A stretch of 32,037 nt of DNA from Saccoglossus kowalevskii (lineage: Eukaryota; Hemichordata; Enteropneusta; Harrimaniidae). Below are positions 1-9,465 of the stretch, one piece after another. Position numbers and translations under genes: made by a program. Location of the stretch: contig NW_003132851.1 in assembly GCF_000003605.2 (NCBI RefSeq), forward strand, positions 103,698-135,734. The letters run 5' to 3'. A model generated the notes under the pieces. It was not told where the DNA came from. It saw only the letters and a program-made list of their open reading frames with translations, and searched no databases. Position 1 is the first letter of the stretch. Every line of letters begins with the position of its first letter.

Positions 1-331
1 GTAGAGCCCAAAGGAGAGGAATGAAAGTTGCCAAACTGGAATCCATAAATTGGGTATCAATATCTCTCATCAAATTTAGATGTTCCTGATATTCTAGATT
101 GTCATAGTCAAATCGTGTCCCATGTAACATCCGACAGATGATATTTGCCACAGCACGAGTTAAAGTACCATTGATGTCTGTTGGAATACCACTTGTCTGT
201 TGAAGGGTCTCTATCAGGAAATCGCATTCTTCTTGAATCAACAGTTCTCCCTTAGTCTTTCCCATTCCCATTCTCTGAAGAGCAACAATTGTAAACTTCC
301 TCACAGATTGCCACATCGGTGTGGGTGCATC
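1..331 (-). pseudogene. Cytochrome P450 (CYP2-like) exon, partial, second inverted copy
   Basis: Read on the minus strand, these bases encode an open stretch of about 110 residues starting DAPTPMWQSVRKF and running off the window edge at ...IPLLWAL. It contains the P450 C-helix WxxxR motif (WQSVR) that contacts a haem propionate. It is about 93% identical in DNA to exon 2 of the plus-strand P450 at 4692-5023. The frame is open, but the splice acceptor of the plus copy (ATAG before GAG) is missing here: the aligned bases read ATGAATGAATT, with no AG and an in-frame TGA just upstream. I therefore infer that this copy is a pseudogene or needs another acceptor. No exon 1 for it was found on the minus strand to its right. 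The rest of the gene lies outside the window, so an intact gene with altered splicing cannot be excluded. Confidence 0.75.
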
Positions 332-700
332 AATTCATTCATAATTCATTTTCAAGTGTATTTCGTGGTTGTCAGGCTAACACGTTATTGGTAGCTTGGG
401 CACTTTCATGTACAGCCATACACACTTCATTAGGATTATCATAAAAACAAAAAAGTCATAGAAACGCATACTAGCTTTCAAATACACCAGAATAATAAGC
501 AGATATACAGTGAAAAATCCTACATCAGTTACAAGAATAATACACAAGTGTCATCCAACTTAAATTTCTTATAGTTTAACACTAACTTTGGGTGATGGAC
601 TAAATGATTAAGACTGTAGACTGGACCCGTGCATACACGATCAACCTTAGCATTGGATATAATTATGGTTTGATATGAAATATATACACATTCAACTTTT
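1..700 (-). repeat. Left arm of large inverted duplication
   Basis: The reverse complement of this stretch aligns with about 4130-5023. The match covers P450 exon 2 (strong, about 93%) and several hundred bases of the upstream intron (weaker, with indels). A good intronic anchor is the segment around 381-450, which matches 4510-4580 almost base for base. The arm continues beyond the left window edge. Confidence 0.85.
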
Positions 701-1878
701 ATCATGGGTTAATAAAACATATTGGGAGTGAAAGTACTTAATTAATTCGTGACGGGAAAAGGACTTGTCAATTGTTTTAGCGGGAAGGTTAATTCACATT
801 ACATATAAGATTAATAATATTTTGATTGCCGCCTTATGTAATAACATATCATGAAGAGTAATCATACTGTTAATAAGGAACTGATTCATATCAAACGTCA
901 TTGTGTAAATACCAGCATAAATATGGGGTAGCGAGTTCAGCATATTTTGATAGTCAAATCTAAAAGTCACTTCATTTCAGAAGTTTTGTAAATATGTAGT
1001 CTCTAAACACATTGATTGCCTTGCCGGAGGTGAAATCGCATTGTTATAAAAAAAACACTGCTGTAAATCTGCGCAGGATTCATTTAACTACAGGCGAGAG
1101 GCGGATGAAAATGAAGTGGACCTCCATTATTGAGCACGGTCATCCAATGCATCGATGACATTTGTACTATCACTGGCAATGCTATGGTTATCATTACTGT
1201 ATGGAGCAACAAAAATTGTTTGCTTCACTGTCAAAATGCCTTTGAAGTAAAACAAGTGTTGTGTTAAAACGTTTTTTGTTCGTCAACAATGCGAAAAAAC
1301 AATGAAATCTGTCAACAAAAGTCAACAAAAGAATTATGACCCAAAAAATAAATACAAAAAAAATATTTAGCAGTACGTCATGTCAGTGGAAGCTGCGAGG
1401 CCAGAGGTTGACATGAAGTCGACATGTTTGTGAGATAAAGGTGAAAAGGTTTATTTATTATTTACAATTGTATTTTTTATTCCGCTTGGCATGCTGGAAG
1501 CGTCTAAGTCTTGTTTGCTTTTTTTGTAGATTTGCGAGGCTGGTTGATCGCACTTGAGGTATGTAAACAGGGAGTTGGGACAGGAAGTCGCATACCGCCG
1601 CACCGTTCACAGGTCAGCAATAGTAACTTGTCAATCAAGAAGCAACGTAAACGCGTTGGTCGGCTTCCTATATATCAAAATCGTTTGTTGAGTATGTTCC
1701 AGCATTGACAAAGCACTTAAACACTATCTAGCCAAGACTGTCTGAGTAAGAAAAAGCGAAATAAAACGAAAATGACCACAAAAGAAGGATCAAATCTACA
1801 CCAAAATGTCATAAAAATGTACGTGCATAATGTTTGAAAATATGTTTATTTTTATCTGGTCAACTGTTTTTTTTTCAG
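701..1878. other. Spacer without recognisable gene
   Basis: I see no coding sequence with family resemblance here. The stretch is AT-rich and holds a short direct repeat of GTCAACAAAA (around 1311-1330). It lies between the minus-strand P450 fragment and the first plus-strand P450 exon, so it could hold a 5' untranslated exon or promoter of either, but nothing supports one specifically. Confidence 0.5.
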
Positions 1879-2242
1879 ATTTTTCCCAATAACTAGGGCG
1901 AAGGTGTGACCTACCTGTTGCGTTTGAGCGAAATCGGCCAAGCCGAAAAAATCACAGAAGAACTACTACTACTACTCTATGTATTCCTGAGTCGAGCTCA
2001 CAAGCTTCCACCGGGACCAATTGGGTTGCCTATTTTAGGAAGGCTACTTTCCCTTGGTGAGACGCCACACCAGGCATATCATCGATGGTATAAAAAGTAT
2101 GGAGACATTTATAGTTGTCGACTGGGTACTGAGCTAGTCATTGTTTTAAACAACGCAGAAGTTATAAAGAAGTCTTTCTCTGAAGATTCTCTCGCCGGAA
2201 GACCACCAAATTGGACTCTGGCAAAAATCAGCAACCGGAAAG
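1879..2242 (+). pseudogene. P450 pseudogene exon 1 (N-terminal hinge region)
   Basis: A strong polypyrimidine tract and CAG end at 1878. The open frame runs from after the TAG at 1894 to the donor at 2243 (GTAATG). It encodes a leucine-rich remnant of a membrane anchor (EELLLLLYVFLSRAHK), the hinge LPPGPIGLPILG and the first beta-sheet region (YGDIYSCRLG). The exon ends in phase 1, matching the acceptor before 4684. There is no ATG in frame, so either the start codon was lost or an upstream coding exon is unrecognised. Confidence 0.8.
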
Positions 2243-2755
2243 GTAATGTAGTAATGATTATTGGTTTGAGATAATACATATGTAATGACAGTCGCATATA
2301 TTTTTAGTTACATTCAGTAGTGTTCTTCCCAGGCCTTTCATCAGTATCACGGTACTGTTACGCTTGGATACTCATCCGTGATGTTTATTGCTTGCTTTAA
2401 AAAGGTCAGTTTCGTCTTACATAAATGTAATGATGATTTAGTAGCGTAGACTATGGTGACATAATGACATCGCAACCGATGCAAGATGTCCGTGAAGAGT
2501 GCTCGATTTCTCTGCGATCTTTAAAAACAACATCTTGTCGCCAATTGTAATGAACTCCATAAGTTATCGTTAATTAATAGTTCAATATATTAATGTGAAT
2601 GGATGATGTTCATTTTATCAGAGCAATTCTAACAAATTATTCACTCTCTCTGAGAGTGTATTTCTATGTACGTGCATATAAAGACTATTCCTAATATTTT
2701 TATCAAAAATATTGATTGTGCATCTATACCCTTTGTATGAAACATACATGCAGGG

Positions 2756-3080
2756 ACTACAATTTGTGATAGGTGACATTTTATAGTTATCAGACAATTT
2801 TAAAATATGGAAATCATAATTATAGCTGAATATTCCTATTCAATAGCAGACACTCTAACACTAATTACAGTAAAAATATTAAGTGGGCACCTTTACAATT
2901 TATAGAATATAAAACTATCTACAATTTACGATAGGCGACATTTAATAATTAGCAGACAATTTCAAAATATGGAAATCATATTCATGGTGTATTTCACTTA
3001 TGTACCAGCAGTCACTCGTTAATTTTGACAGTAACTACAGAACAGTGTGCACCAAACCATTCATGTGATATCAAGTATAC
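2756..3080 (+). repeat. Two tandem copies of a ~165-bp repeat
   Basis: Two units begin near 2760 and 2921. Both carry a GATAGGYGACATTT core, then ATCAGACAATTT or GCAGACAATTT, then the shared TATGGAAATCAT. The reverse complement of the same unit forms three copies at 6330-6720, including the outer segment around 3050 that matches 6390-6420. Confidence 0.8.
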
Positions 3081-3689
3081 ACCCCAGAGGGAATATAAAT
3101 TGCTGTATGTGTTCAATTAAGTAAATTATTTATCTTGCAACCAATGTTATAATAAGTGTTTCTTCCAAATTCAATGGGAATATTAGACTGGGTTTCAATG
3201 TCAACTCAACTCAGCGAATTGTTGCACAGTCTAATACACATTTGTAAACATACCAATAAAATACATAAACTATCCTAACAGAAAATATGATGTCAGATAA
3301 TCCAATGAATATCCCATTTTATATGCCAGGCTTTTGATCAAGATCTGTGGGTAATAGAAAATTATGCCTGTTTAGTTTAAAGTTATCAAATCAAAAATAA
3401 TTCCATATCTGTTCAATTTACATTCTATTTACATTCATTCTGAGCTTGTAATGGTTTTTTTCGACGTGTTGCACCTCAGTTGAATGCAAGTTGGCATATA
3501 TTTGCGATTCGAGAGCGAGTTTATGAAAACCATACCATGTATAGTCCTCTGCAAATATTTTTGCTATACTTGAATTAATACATGTTTTCCAAAAAGTACA
3601 CCAATATGTCATTCACACTGTAGTTCAAACTTGAAAATATATTCTGCCATGACTTTAATCCCGTTCCTCAAAGAGTTATTCCGCCCTCA

Positions 3690-3955
3690 ACGTGAACCAT
3701 AAATTATATCCTCTTGCATGCAAATGTGCTACCCCAATATGTGCCTGAATTATATCCCCCTCACACAGAGATGTGCTAATATTACCCCAATATATGTAGG
3801 TATTCTTGATTATATCTCCCTGAACAGGTTTTCAATATGTGATGTGAAGTGATGTGAAGTATACCCCTCAAAAACAATGAATAATATTTCCCTTGTAAAG
3901 CGATATTTTCCCCCAATATGTGTAATGAATTATACCCCCTCACATATATTATGTT
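3690..3955 (+). repeat. Degenerate minisatellite (period roughly 55-65 bp)
   Basis: Recurring modules have the form ACCCCAATATGTG, then a TGAATTATA-like block, then CCCCCTCACA. Examples lie near 3730, 3784 and 3912, with more eroded copies between. A local 10-bp duplication (GATGTGAAGT twice) lies at about 3840-3859. Copies are diverged, so boundaries are approximate. Confidence 0.55.
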
Positions 3956-4129
3956 AACAAGATGGGCTATAATAGAATAAAACAATGCATCTACAATTTT
4001 TTCCTCCTGGTCTCCCAACTGGAAATTATGTCCTTGATTATCAATGTGTTTGTAAAGTTAATTACATCAATCAAGGTAGACCGTTTTCACAATGCTTTTT
4101 TCAATTCTAAAACATTAAAAATTAATTGT

Positions 4130-5023
4130 GATAATGCATATTCATATTGGACCAAACTATTATTTATAACTAGGAAATACTATTATATAACAAAGGACAA
4201 GGTCACCAATATTGAACTATGTTGTATGTACGTGTCCAGTATACAATCTCACTCATTGGCGGGTGGATGTTTGGTTCTGTCAACCACCCAAACACTGTTA
4301 TAAATTAGTATTAAACTATAGGTCCAAAATAAGAAGTTTCAGTTGGATGACATATTATAGAACGAAAAACAGTGACAATGCAATTGTTTATTATTCTTGT
4401 TTACTTAGTAACAGGTCAAGGATTTGTCACTGTATATATGCTTATTATTCTGCTTTATTGAAAAGCTAATAAGAGTTTCTTTGACTTACTAGCGCCAACA
4501 CTTTTTGTTTTTATGATAATCCTAATGAACTGTTTATGGCTGTACATGAAGGTGCCCAAGCTAACAATGGCGTGTTAATCCTACAATGAGACATGCATTT
4601 TTTGCTATTATAGGTTATACTTAGGTGATATAATATTATTGTGATATTTATATATTTGTACACAATTTTATTCTCTATGATAGGAGTATTTGATGCACCC
4701 ACACCGATGTGGCAATATGTGAGGAAGTTTACAATTCTTGCTCTTCAGAAAATGGGAATGGGAAAGACAAAGGGAGAACTGTTGATTCAAGAAGAATGCG
4801 ATTTTCTGATAGAGGCCCTTCGACAGACAAGTGGTATTCCAACAGACATCAATGGTACTTTAACTCGTGCTGTGGCAAATATCATCTGTCGGATGTTACA
4901 TGGGACACGATTTGACTATGACAATCAAGAATTTAAGGATCGTCTAAAGATGACGAGAGATATCGGTACCCAATTAATGGATTCAAGTTTGGCAACCTTT
5001 ATTCCTCTCCTTTGGGCTCTACC
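4130..5023 (+). repeat. Right arm of large inverted duplication
   Basis: This is the partner of the left arm at 1-700. It spans the 3' half of P450 intron 1 and about 340 bases of exon 2. Similarity is clearly higher in the exon than in the intron. The match probably continues right of 5023, but the left partner is cut by the window edge. Confidence 0.85.
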
Positions 5024-5656
5024 ATCAAAGCAACGTCGCGAGTTACAAAGTAATTACAATAAATTAAAACAATAGTATACACAGTGTTTAGCTCACCATC
5101 GACAGATATTCAAACCTGGTGAGGAGGAGCCAACATCGATGTTTGACATTTATCTCAAAGAAGAATGGAAATATTTGAAAACGCCCGTTGCTGAACGAAA
5201 AGAGTACATCTTTGATGATTCTGAACAATTCCCATGTAATTGTATCAACATAATGATTGCAGGTACGGACACTTCTACGCAGGCTCTACTATGGGCGGTG
5301 CTCTACTTGAGCTTATTTGAAGATATTCAGCAGTGTTATTTTGATGAGATCAGTTCAAGAATGGAAAATTATACGGCACCGTGTTGGTGAGACAGGACAT
5401 TCTTCCATATCTTGATGCATTTATCTTAGAGACACTTCGTGTTTCCACAATATTGTATGTCGATATAAAATCAACATCTGACGATACACAATTATGTGCT
5501 TATACAGTTCCAAAGGGCACAATGGTTTTTGCTAACTGGTGGTCTGTCCATTATGATGAGAAGACTTGGGCGAATCCAGAAGAGTTTAACCCACAACGAT
5601 TCTTAAATGATCTGGTGACGTAGTAAACAGAGATTTGATTTTCCCATTTGGAATAG
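4684..5656 (+). pseudogene. P450 pseudogene exon 2 (C-helix to haem loop, disrupted)
   Basis: The acceptor is ATAG at 4680-4683 and the donor is GTGAGT at 5657. The first frame encodes WQYVR (C-helix) and runs to TAG at 5073-5075, then resumes in the same frame through LAHHRQIFKPGEEEP, a linker typical of CYP2, and the I-helix AGTDTST. The frame changes near 5360-5390, after which VRQDILPYLDAFILETLR (K-helix) and NPEEFNPQRF follow. A second change near 5610-5625 brings VVNRDLIFPFGIG into frame up to the donor. One in-frame stop plus two frame changes within an otherwise well preserved exon supports a pseudogene. Confidence 0.85.
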
Positions 5657-5819
5657 GTGAGTGGTACTACTACTATTTGGCCTGGAATCACAAAGTTATA
5701 GAAATTTGCATTATAGACAAATGGTTTAAATCAATTCTTGGAATATTCATCTATTTGTTTTTTTTTGTTTTATTGACCCTTGTTCGAAAAGAATGTGACA
5801 TTGTTTTATTTTGTTTCAG

Positions 5820-6010
5820 GCCAACGAGATTGTATTGGTTCAGACTTGGCACGTATGGAAATATTTCTGTTTTTGAGCAGAATGATTCAGGAGTTTGAAT
5901 TCAGATTCCCAACTGATCGTCCCAAACCATCGATGGCTGGACGCTTTGGAATCCTCAATCTAGCGCCTGCATATGACGTCATTGTGAAGAAACGAGTGAT
6001 TGGAACATAG
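5820..6010 (+). pseudogene. P450 pseudogene exon 3 (haem-binding cysteine and C terminus)
   Basis: The acceptor is TTTCAG at 5814-5819. The split glycine codon joins FPFGIG to QRDCIGSDLARMEIFLF, completing FxxGxRxCxG with the haem-ligand cysteine. The reading frame is intact to TAG at 6008-6010. The intron before it is 163 bases (5657-5819). Confidence 0.88.
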
Positions 6011-6018
6011 CCTTACTC

Positions 6019-6260
6019 ACACCTGATGGTTTATTTCAATTTTCGGCGAATGCTTTTCGGCCTTGTTAACGCACTAGTCTCTTTTTCTTTTTTCTTTTAT
6101 GGTGCATATTTTGTTGATAGGTCTTAAAGTTGAGATTTTAATTTATGCAAAATCATGGGAGCATGTACATATTGTACAGGACGTTTTGGCTTGTTTAAGG
6201 AAGGCAAGATTAACCGGAAGACCTTCAAAGTGTTTCTTTGGTTTTACTAATACTTTTACT
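6019..6260 (+). mobile_element. Ty3/gypsy-like reverse transcriptase remnant
   Basis: Two reading frames give pieces typical of the RT palm of Ty3/gypsy retrotransposons: TPDGLFQF, then after a frame change MLFGLVNA, then after a short T-rich gap ILIYAKSWEHV followed by LRKARLTGRPSKCFFG. The catalytic aspartate pair expected just before ILIY is not present (the aligned bases read LKVE), and stops and frame changes interrupt the frame, so it is dead. No LTR, integrase or gag was recognised nearby. It starts 8 bases after the P450 stop codon. Confidence 0.75.
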
Positions 6261-6329
6261 GTAAGTATTGTCATATTTACCGAGTGGCTGTTGGTACACA
6301 AGAAAAACATCAATATTACTTCTATATTT

Positions 6330-6720
6330 TGAAATTGTTTGCTAATTATTAAATGTCACTTATCACAAATTGTAGTCAGTACATGTATATTTCATACCAC
6401 ATGAGTGGTTTAGGAGTATACTCAGTATTTTCAATGTATTTAGTGCCCTAATTAGTGACTGCTAGAAAATATGGAAGTTCTACCATAATTATGATTTCTT
6501 TATTTTAAAATGTCTGATGAATTATTAAATGTCACCTATCCCAAATGTTAGTCAATACATGTATATCTCATACCTCATGAGTGCACACTCAATATTGTAA
6601 TTTGTGCCTAATTAGGAGTGTCTGCTAAAAAATATGGAAGTTCTACATTAATTATGATTTTCTTATTTTGAAATTGTCTGCTAATTATTAATTGTCACCT
6701 ATCGCAAATTCTGGCATATT
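6330..6720 (-). repeat. Three tandem copies of the ~165-bp repeat, inverted
   Basis: Units are anchored by ATTAAATGTCACTTATC (about 6348), ATTAAATGTCACCTATC (about 6525) and ATTAATTGTCACCTATC (about 6687). The anchors are spaced 177 and 162 bases apart. This is the reverse complement of the array in P450 intron 1. Each unit also carries a TATGGAAGTTCTA-like block in the two spacers. Confidence 0.8.
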
Positions 6721-7235
6721 TATACGTGATTGGGAGTTACAAATACAAATCAATTTTCAAATGCGCATCAAAACAAGAAATACAACATTCCTATAAGTTG
6801 CGCCCTCTGGTGCTGTGACGCTTCTGTGAAGTGGATGAAGGCATTTGTTTTCAAAACGTGTTGTCGTTCGTCATCAAATTATAGGAACTTTGAAAAACAT
6901 AATCATTGTTCATGGACGACTACAGATCAAAACGATATCGAGGTCTTTGTCATAGATCGATTCGTCGCTAGAGGGCGCGCCGTCCAGGGAAGGTGTATAC
7001 CGAACCCTTTCCACACATTACATGACTCGTCAACTCTTTATTTCATGATTCACATAACGATAAATAGTTGCTTGCTTTCCCAGGTTGGATATATTATATA
7101 CGATTAGATGTTAGATTATTTTTCAGAATAATCCGGCTGAAAATTTGTGCGAATGAATTTCACTAAGGCATGAACGGCTTTTCGGAACCCAATCTCCAGC
7201 ATACATAGATGGATTCTATTCAAACTTGAACGTTG
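6721..7235. other. Intergenic, no recognised gene
   Basis: An open frame of 125 codons at 6730-7107 has no family resemblance and no conserved motif. I see no splice context or repeats worth naming. Confidence 0.4.
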
Positions 7236-7239
7236 AACA

Positions 7240-7490
7240 GCCGACTGGTTGCCACTTTGTTTCAAAGAATGCAATTCCTGATTCATATGTTTGATATGCC
7301 TTAATCGACCAAGTTCATGTGGCACACATTCACCACTACATGTTAGGAACGCACATGTATTTTGTAACGATCAAATTCAAAATCATATGGCTTTCTGGCG
7401 GTCATTTTGTTTAAACGAATGCAGTTCAACATAGCCATATCTCATACATGCCTGAACCAATCAAGTTTAAACTTGTAACGTACATTACAC
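7240..7490 (+). repeat. Degenerate direct duplication, period about 150 bp
   Basis: The blocks TTGTTTCAAAGAATGCAATTC (from 7257) and TTGTTTAAACGAATGCAGTTC (from 7407) are followed by parallel diverged segments (GATATGCCTTAATCGACCAA against CATGCCTGAACCAATCAA). This looks like two old copies of an interspersed repeat. Confidence 0.5.
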
Positions 7491-7804
7491 ATTAAGTCAT
7501 ATATATCTATTACGCAACTACAATACAAACACTGACTAGGTCATTGACAACTTTTTCAGTTGCTTTTGGTCCTGAACTATATTGATCAAATTTTACCAAT
7601 CCAGTATTAACGAAGTTCGTGGTCGGCTGAACAGCCAACCTCGCGTGAAAGTACGGGGAGTCAAGTCAAGTCCTCTAATAATAAAAAAAAAAACATGGCT
7701 GCCCCAGAGGTTTTATCGGACCCCTTACACAGAAGTTTACTAAATATGTTCTAAACTTGTTTTGATTTCGGCATTCCCATGATGTATACTAATAAGGTTA
7801 ATAC

Positions 7805-7883
7805 GAGGATACTGCAAAGTACGCATTTTACAGTACGCGACCGATACTCCCGGTTGTCTGCGTGCATACTTTGCAGTATCCTC
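7805..7883. repeat. Inverted repeat, 21-bp arms, 37-base spacer
   Basis: Arms at 7805-7825 and 7863-7883 are reverse complements with a single C/T difference. The shared core is GGATACTGCAAAGTA. It could be the core of a small palindromic transposable element; no flanking duplication is clear. Confidence 0.75.
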
Positions 7884-8637
7884 ATAATATTCTGATATCA
7901 TCAATCGTACTGAAAATGCGAGACGCCATGCATCGTCGTTTACCGCGCCCTCTTGTGGCAATGACGCCATGATGATGGATGCAATGAACAACAATTTCTT
8001 GAGATTGTCATTTTTACAAAATATACGACCACGTGATATACGGCAATGTTTGTACGCAGTACCATGATTTTTTTTTTTTCAATTTTAGCCAGAGCATTTA
8101 TCAACTTAAATCAAATGCGGTGTTTTTTCTCCGGGAGTTACTTCCATTTGGTAAATACATAACAGTGTGCTGAAAACTGAAATTGAGACTGTTTTTTTTT
8201 TAATCGTCAAAAGTGGAGAATCTTTTAAAGTAGTCTACATTGTATGTGTTCAGTCTGGGCTCCAAGTTCGTGGCCAGCTGTGGTTAGTTCGTGACAATCG
8301 TCAAAACTTCTTTCCCAAGAATAAAATATCGCTATTTCTGTGGGTGACAAAAACGGTTTTCGTGAAAATATCTTTTTTGAGTTGGTCGCACTAGAAACTC
8401 ATGTTAAAAAAAACGAATCATGTCAACTGATAAAGGGGGATACGTTTTTCTCAAAATTTTGTGAAAAGGGTTTCCCATTTTCGTATTTCGACTGTTTCGA
8501 CTGTACTTGATATCCATATTTGTAGCACGTTTTTGCACCGATTTTCAATTTATCATACAACAAATCGTTTGACATTATGCTCGGTATTGTTCATTATTTG
8601 TACTCAATAACAATTCAAACGTGTTTCTCATTACAAA
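7884..8637. other. Intergenic, no recognised gene
   Basis: AT-rich sequence with poly-T runs and one E-box palindrome CACGTG near 8030. No coding similarity was seen. Confidence 0.4.
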
Positions 8638-8844
8638 TTAGGGAATCACCAATTAATCTGGCCTGGGGGTGCCGGGCAATTCTAAGGGGGGGCCTTTCCA
8701 TTTTCTGTATATGAAAAAGGGGGGCTAACAATTTTTCCAAGAGTGAAGGAGGGGGGGTTGGGTTATAATTTTCTGGGTTTATTCACATATATTGTATAGA
8801 CGACGGCTGCTGTGATTAACATACTGCAAAGAGAAAGAGTTATT

Positions 8845-8868
8845 GTTTGTTTGTTTGTTTGTTTGTTT
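8845..8868 (+). repeat. (GTTT)6 microsatellite
   Basis: Six perfect GTTT units lie inside the DNA transposon. Confidence 0.9.
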
Positions 8869-9215
8869 TATTGCACAACAATAACTTAATCAAATTAGTA
8901 TAAAACATGAAACTTCATTCGTAAACAACAGTATAAACCTCTGTAAATAGCATAAAAAAACTTACTGCACTTTCCACTGTATGAAGAAAAACAAACCTTT
9001 TAAACAAGTTTGTGAAAAGCAAACACACTAATATAACACAAAATATAAAGATAAAATATATTTATATAGTGTAATATTTTGTATGTAAATAAATAAAATA
9101 TATATGAAAAAAGTTTTCATATTTTTTAATAAAACACAACTTTCTGAGGAACTGTAGATATTGAACCTAGGCATCTATTTTTGATCCTCTCCAATCCTAT
9201 CAATCTCTATCCTCG

Positions 9216-9465
9216 TCGCAAAGAATGTCAGTATCGGCACTATCACCAGGATCATTAGAACCACTTTCACCATCCTCATAACTCTCTCCACTGGAACAGG
9301 CATTCATATTTTAACTTCAGTTCTTCATACAGCTTCATCATCGCAAAGAATGTCAGTATCGGCACTATCACCAGGATCATTAGAACCACTTTCACCATCC
9401 TCATAACTCTCTCCACTGGAACAGGCACTCATATTTTAACTTCAGTTCTTCATACAGCTTCATCA
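9216..9465. repeat. 125-bp tandem duplication, nearly perfect
   Basis: Units 9216-9340 and 9341-9465 differ at one base by eye (CATTC against CACTC). 125 is not a multiple of three. On the minus strand each unit carries a short Ser/Asp/Glu-rich open stretch (SYEDGESGSNDPGDSADTD). The near-identity points to a recent duplication or an assembly artefact. Confidence 0.88.

Larger units (their letters stand above)
2243..4683 (+). other. P450 pseudogene intron 1, repeat-filled
   Basis: This intron is bounded by GTAATG and ATAG. It holds the two plus-oriented copies of the ~165-bp repeat (2756-3080), a degenerate CCCC/AATATGTG minisatellite (about 3690-3955) and the intronic part of the right inverted-duplication arm (from about 4130). 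No other coding sequence was recognised. Confidence 0.7.
1879..6010 (+). pseudogene. CYP2-like cytochrome P450 pseudogene (three exons, start lost, one stop, two frameshifts)
   Basis: Microsomal P450s of this clan are haem monooxygenases anchored in the ER membrane. The exons give, in order: proline hinge (LPPGPIG), C-helix WxxxR (WQYVR), I-helix oxygen-activation motif (AGTDTST), K-helix ExxR (ETLR), the PERF region (NPEEFNPQRF) and the haem-cysteine loop (FPFGIGQRDCIG), with stop at 6008-6010. Exon joints are phase 1 in both introns (2242/4684 and 5656/5820), each with GT/AG. Damage: no in-frame ATG before the hinge (TAG at 1894-1896, first sense codon GTG 1906), TAG at 5073-5075, and frame changes near 5360-5390 and near 5610-5625. 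Vertebrate CYP2 genes usually have nine exons; here the middle of the protein is one 973-base exon. Retained motifs with few lesions suggest recent loss. Assembly error is the main alternative. Confidence 0.85.

Noticed and set aside
1529-1558. Possible 29-base microexon (TTTGTAG before, GTATGT after)
   Set aside because: Splice-like edges alone are common in such sequence; there is no coding or transcript support and it adds no ATG in frame to the P450.
5049-5105. A mini-intron (GTAATT to a nearby CAG) that would remove the TAG at 5073
   Set aside because: The implied intron would be only about 35-55 bases, and the flanking peptide aligns to the P450 family without a gap if the stop is read through, so a simple stop codon is the better reading.
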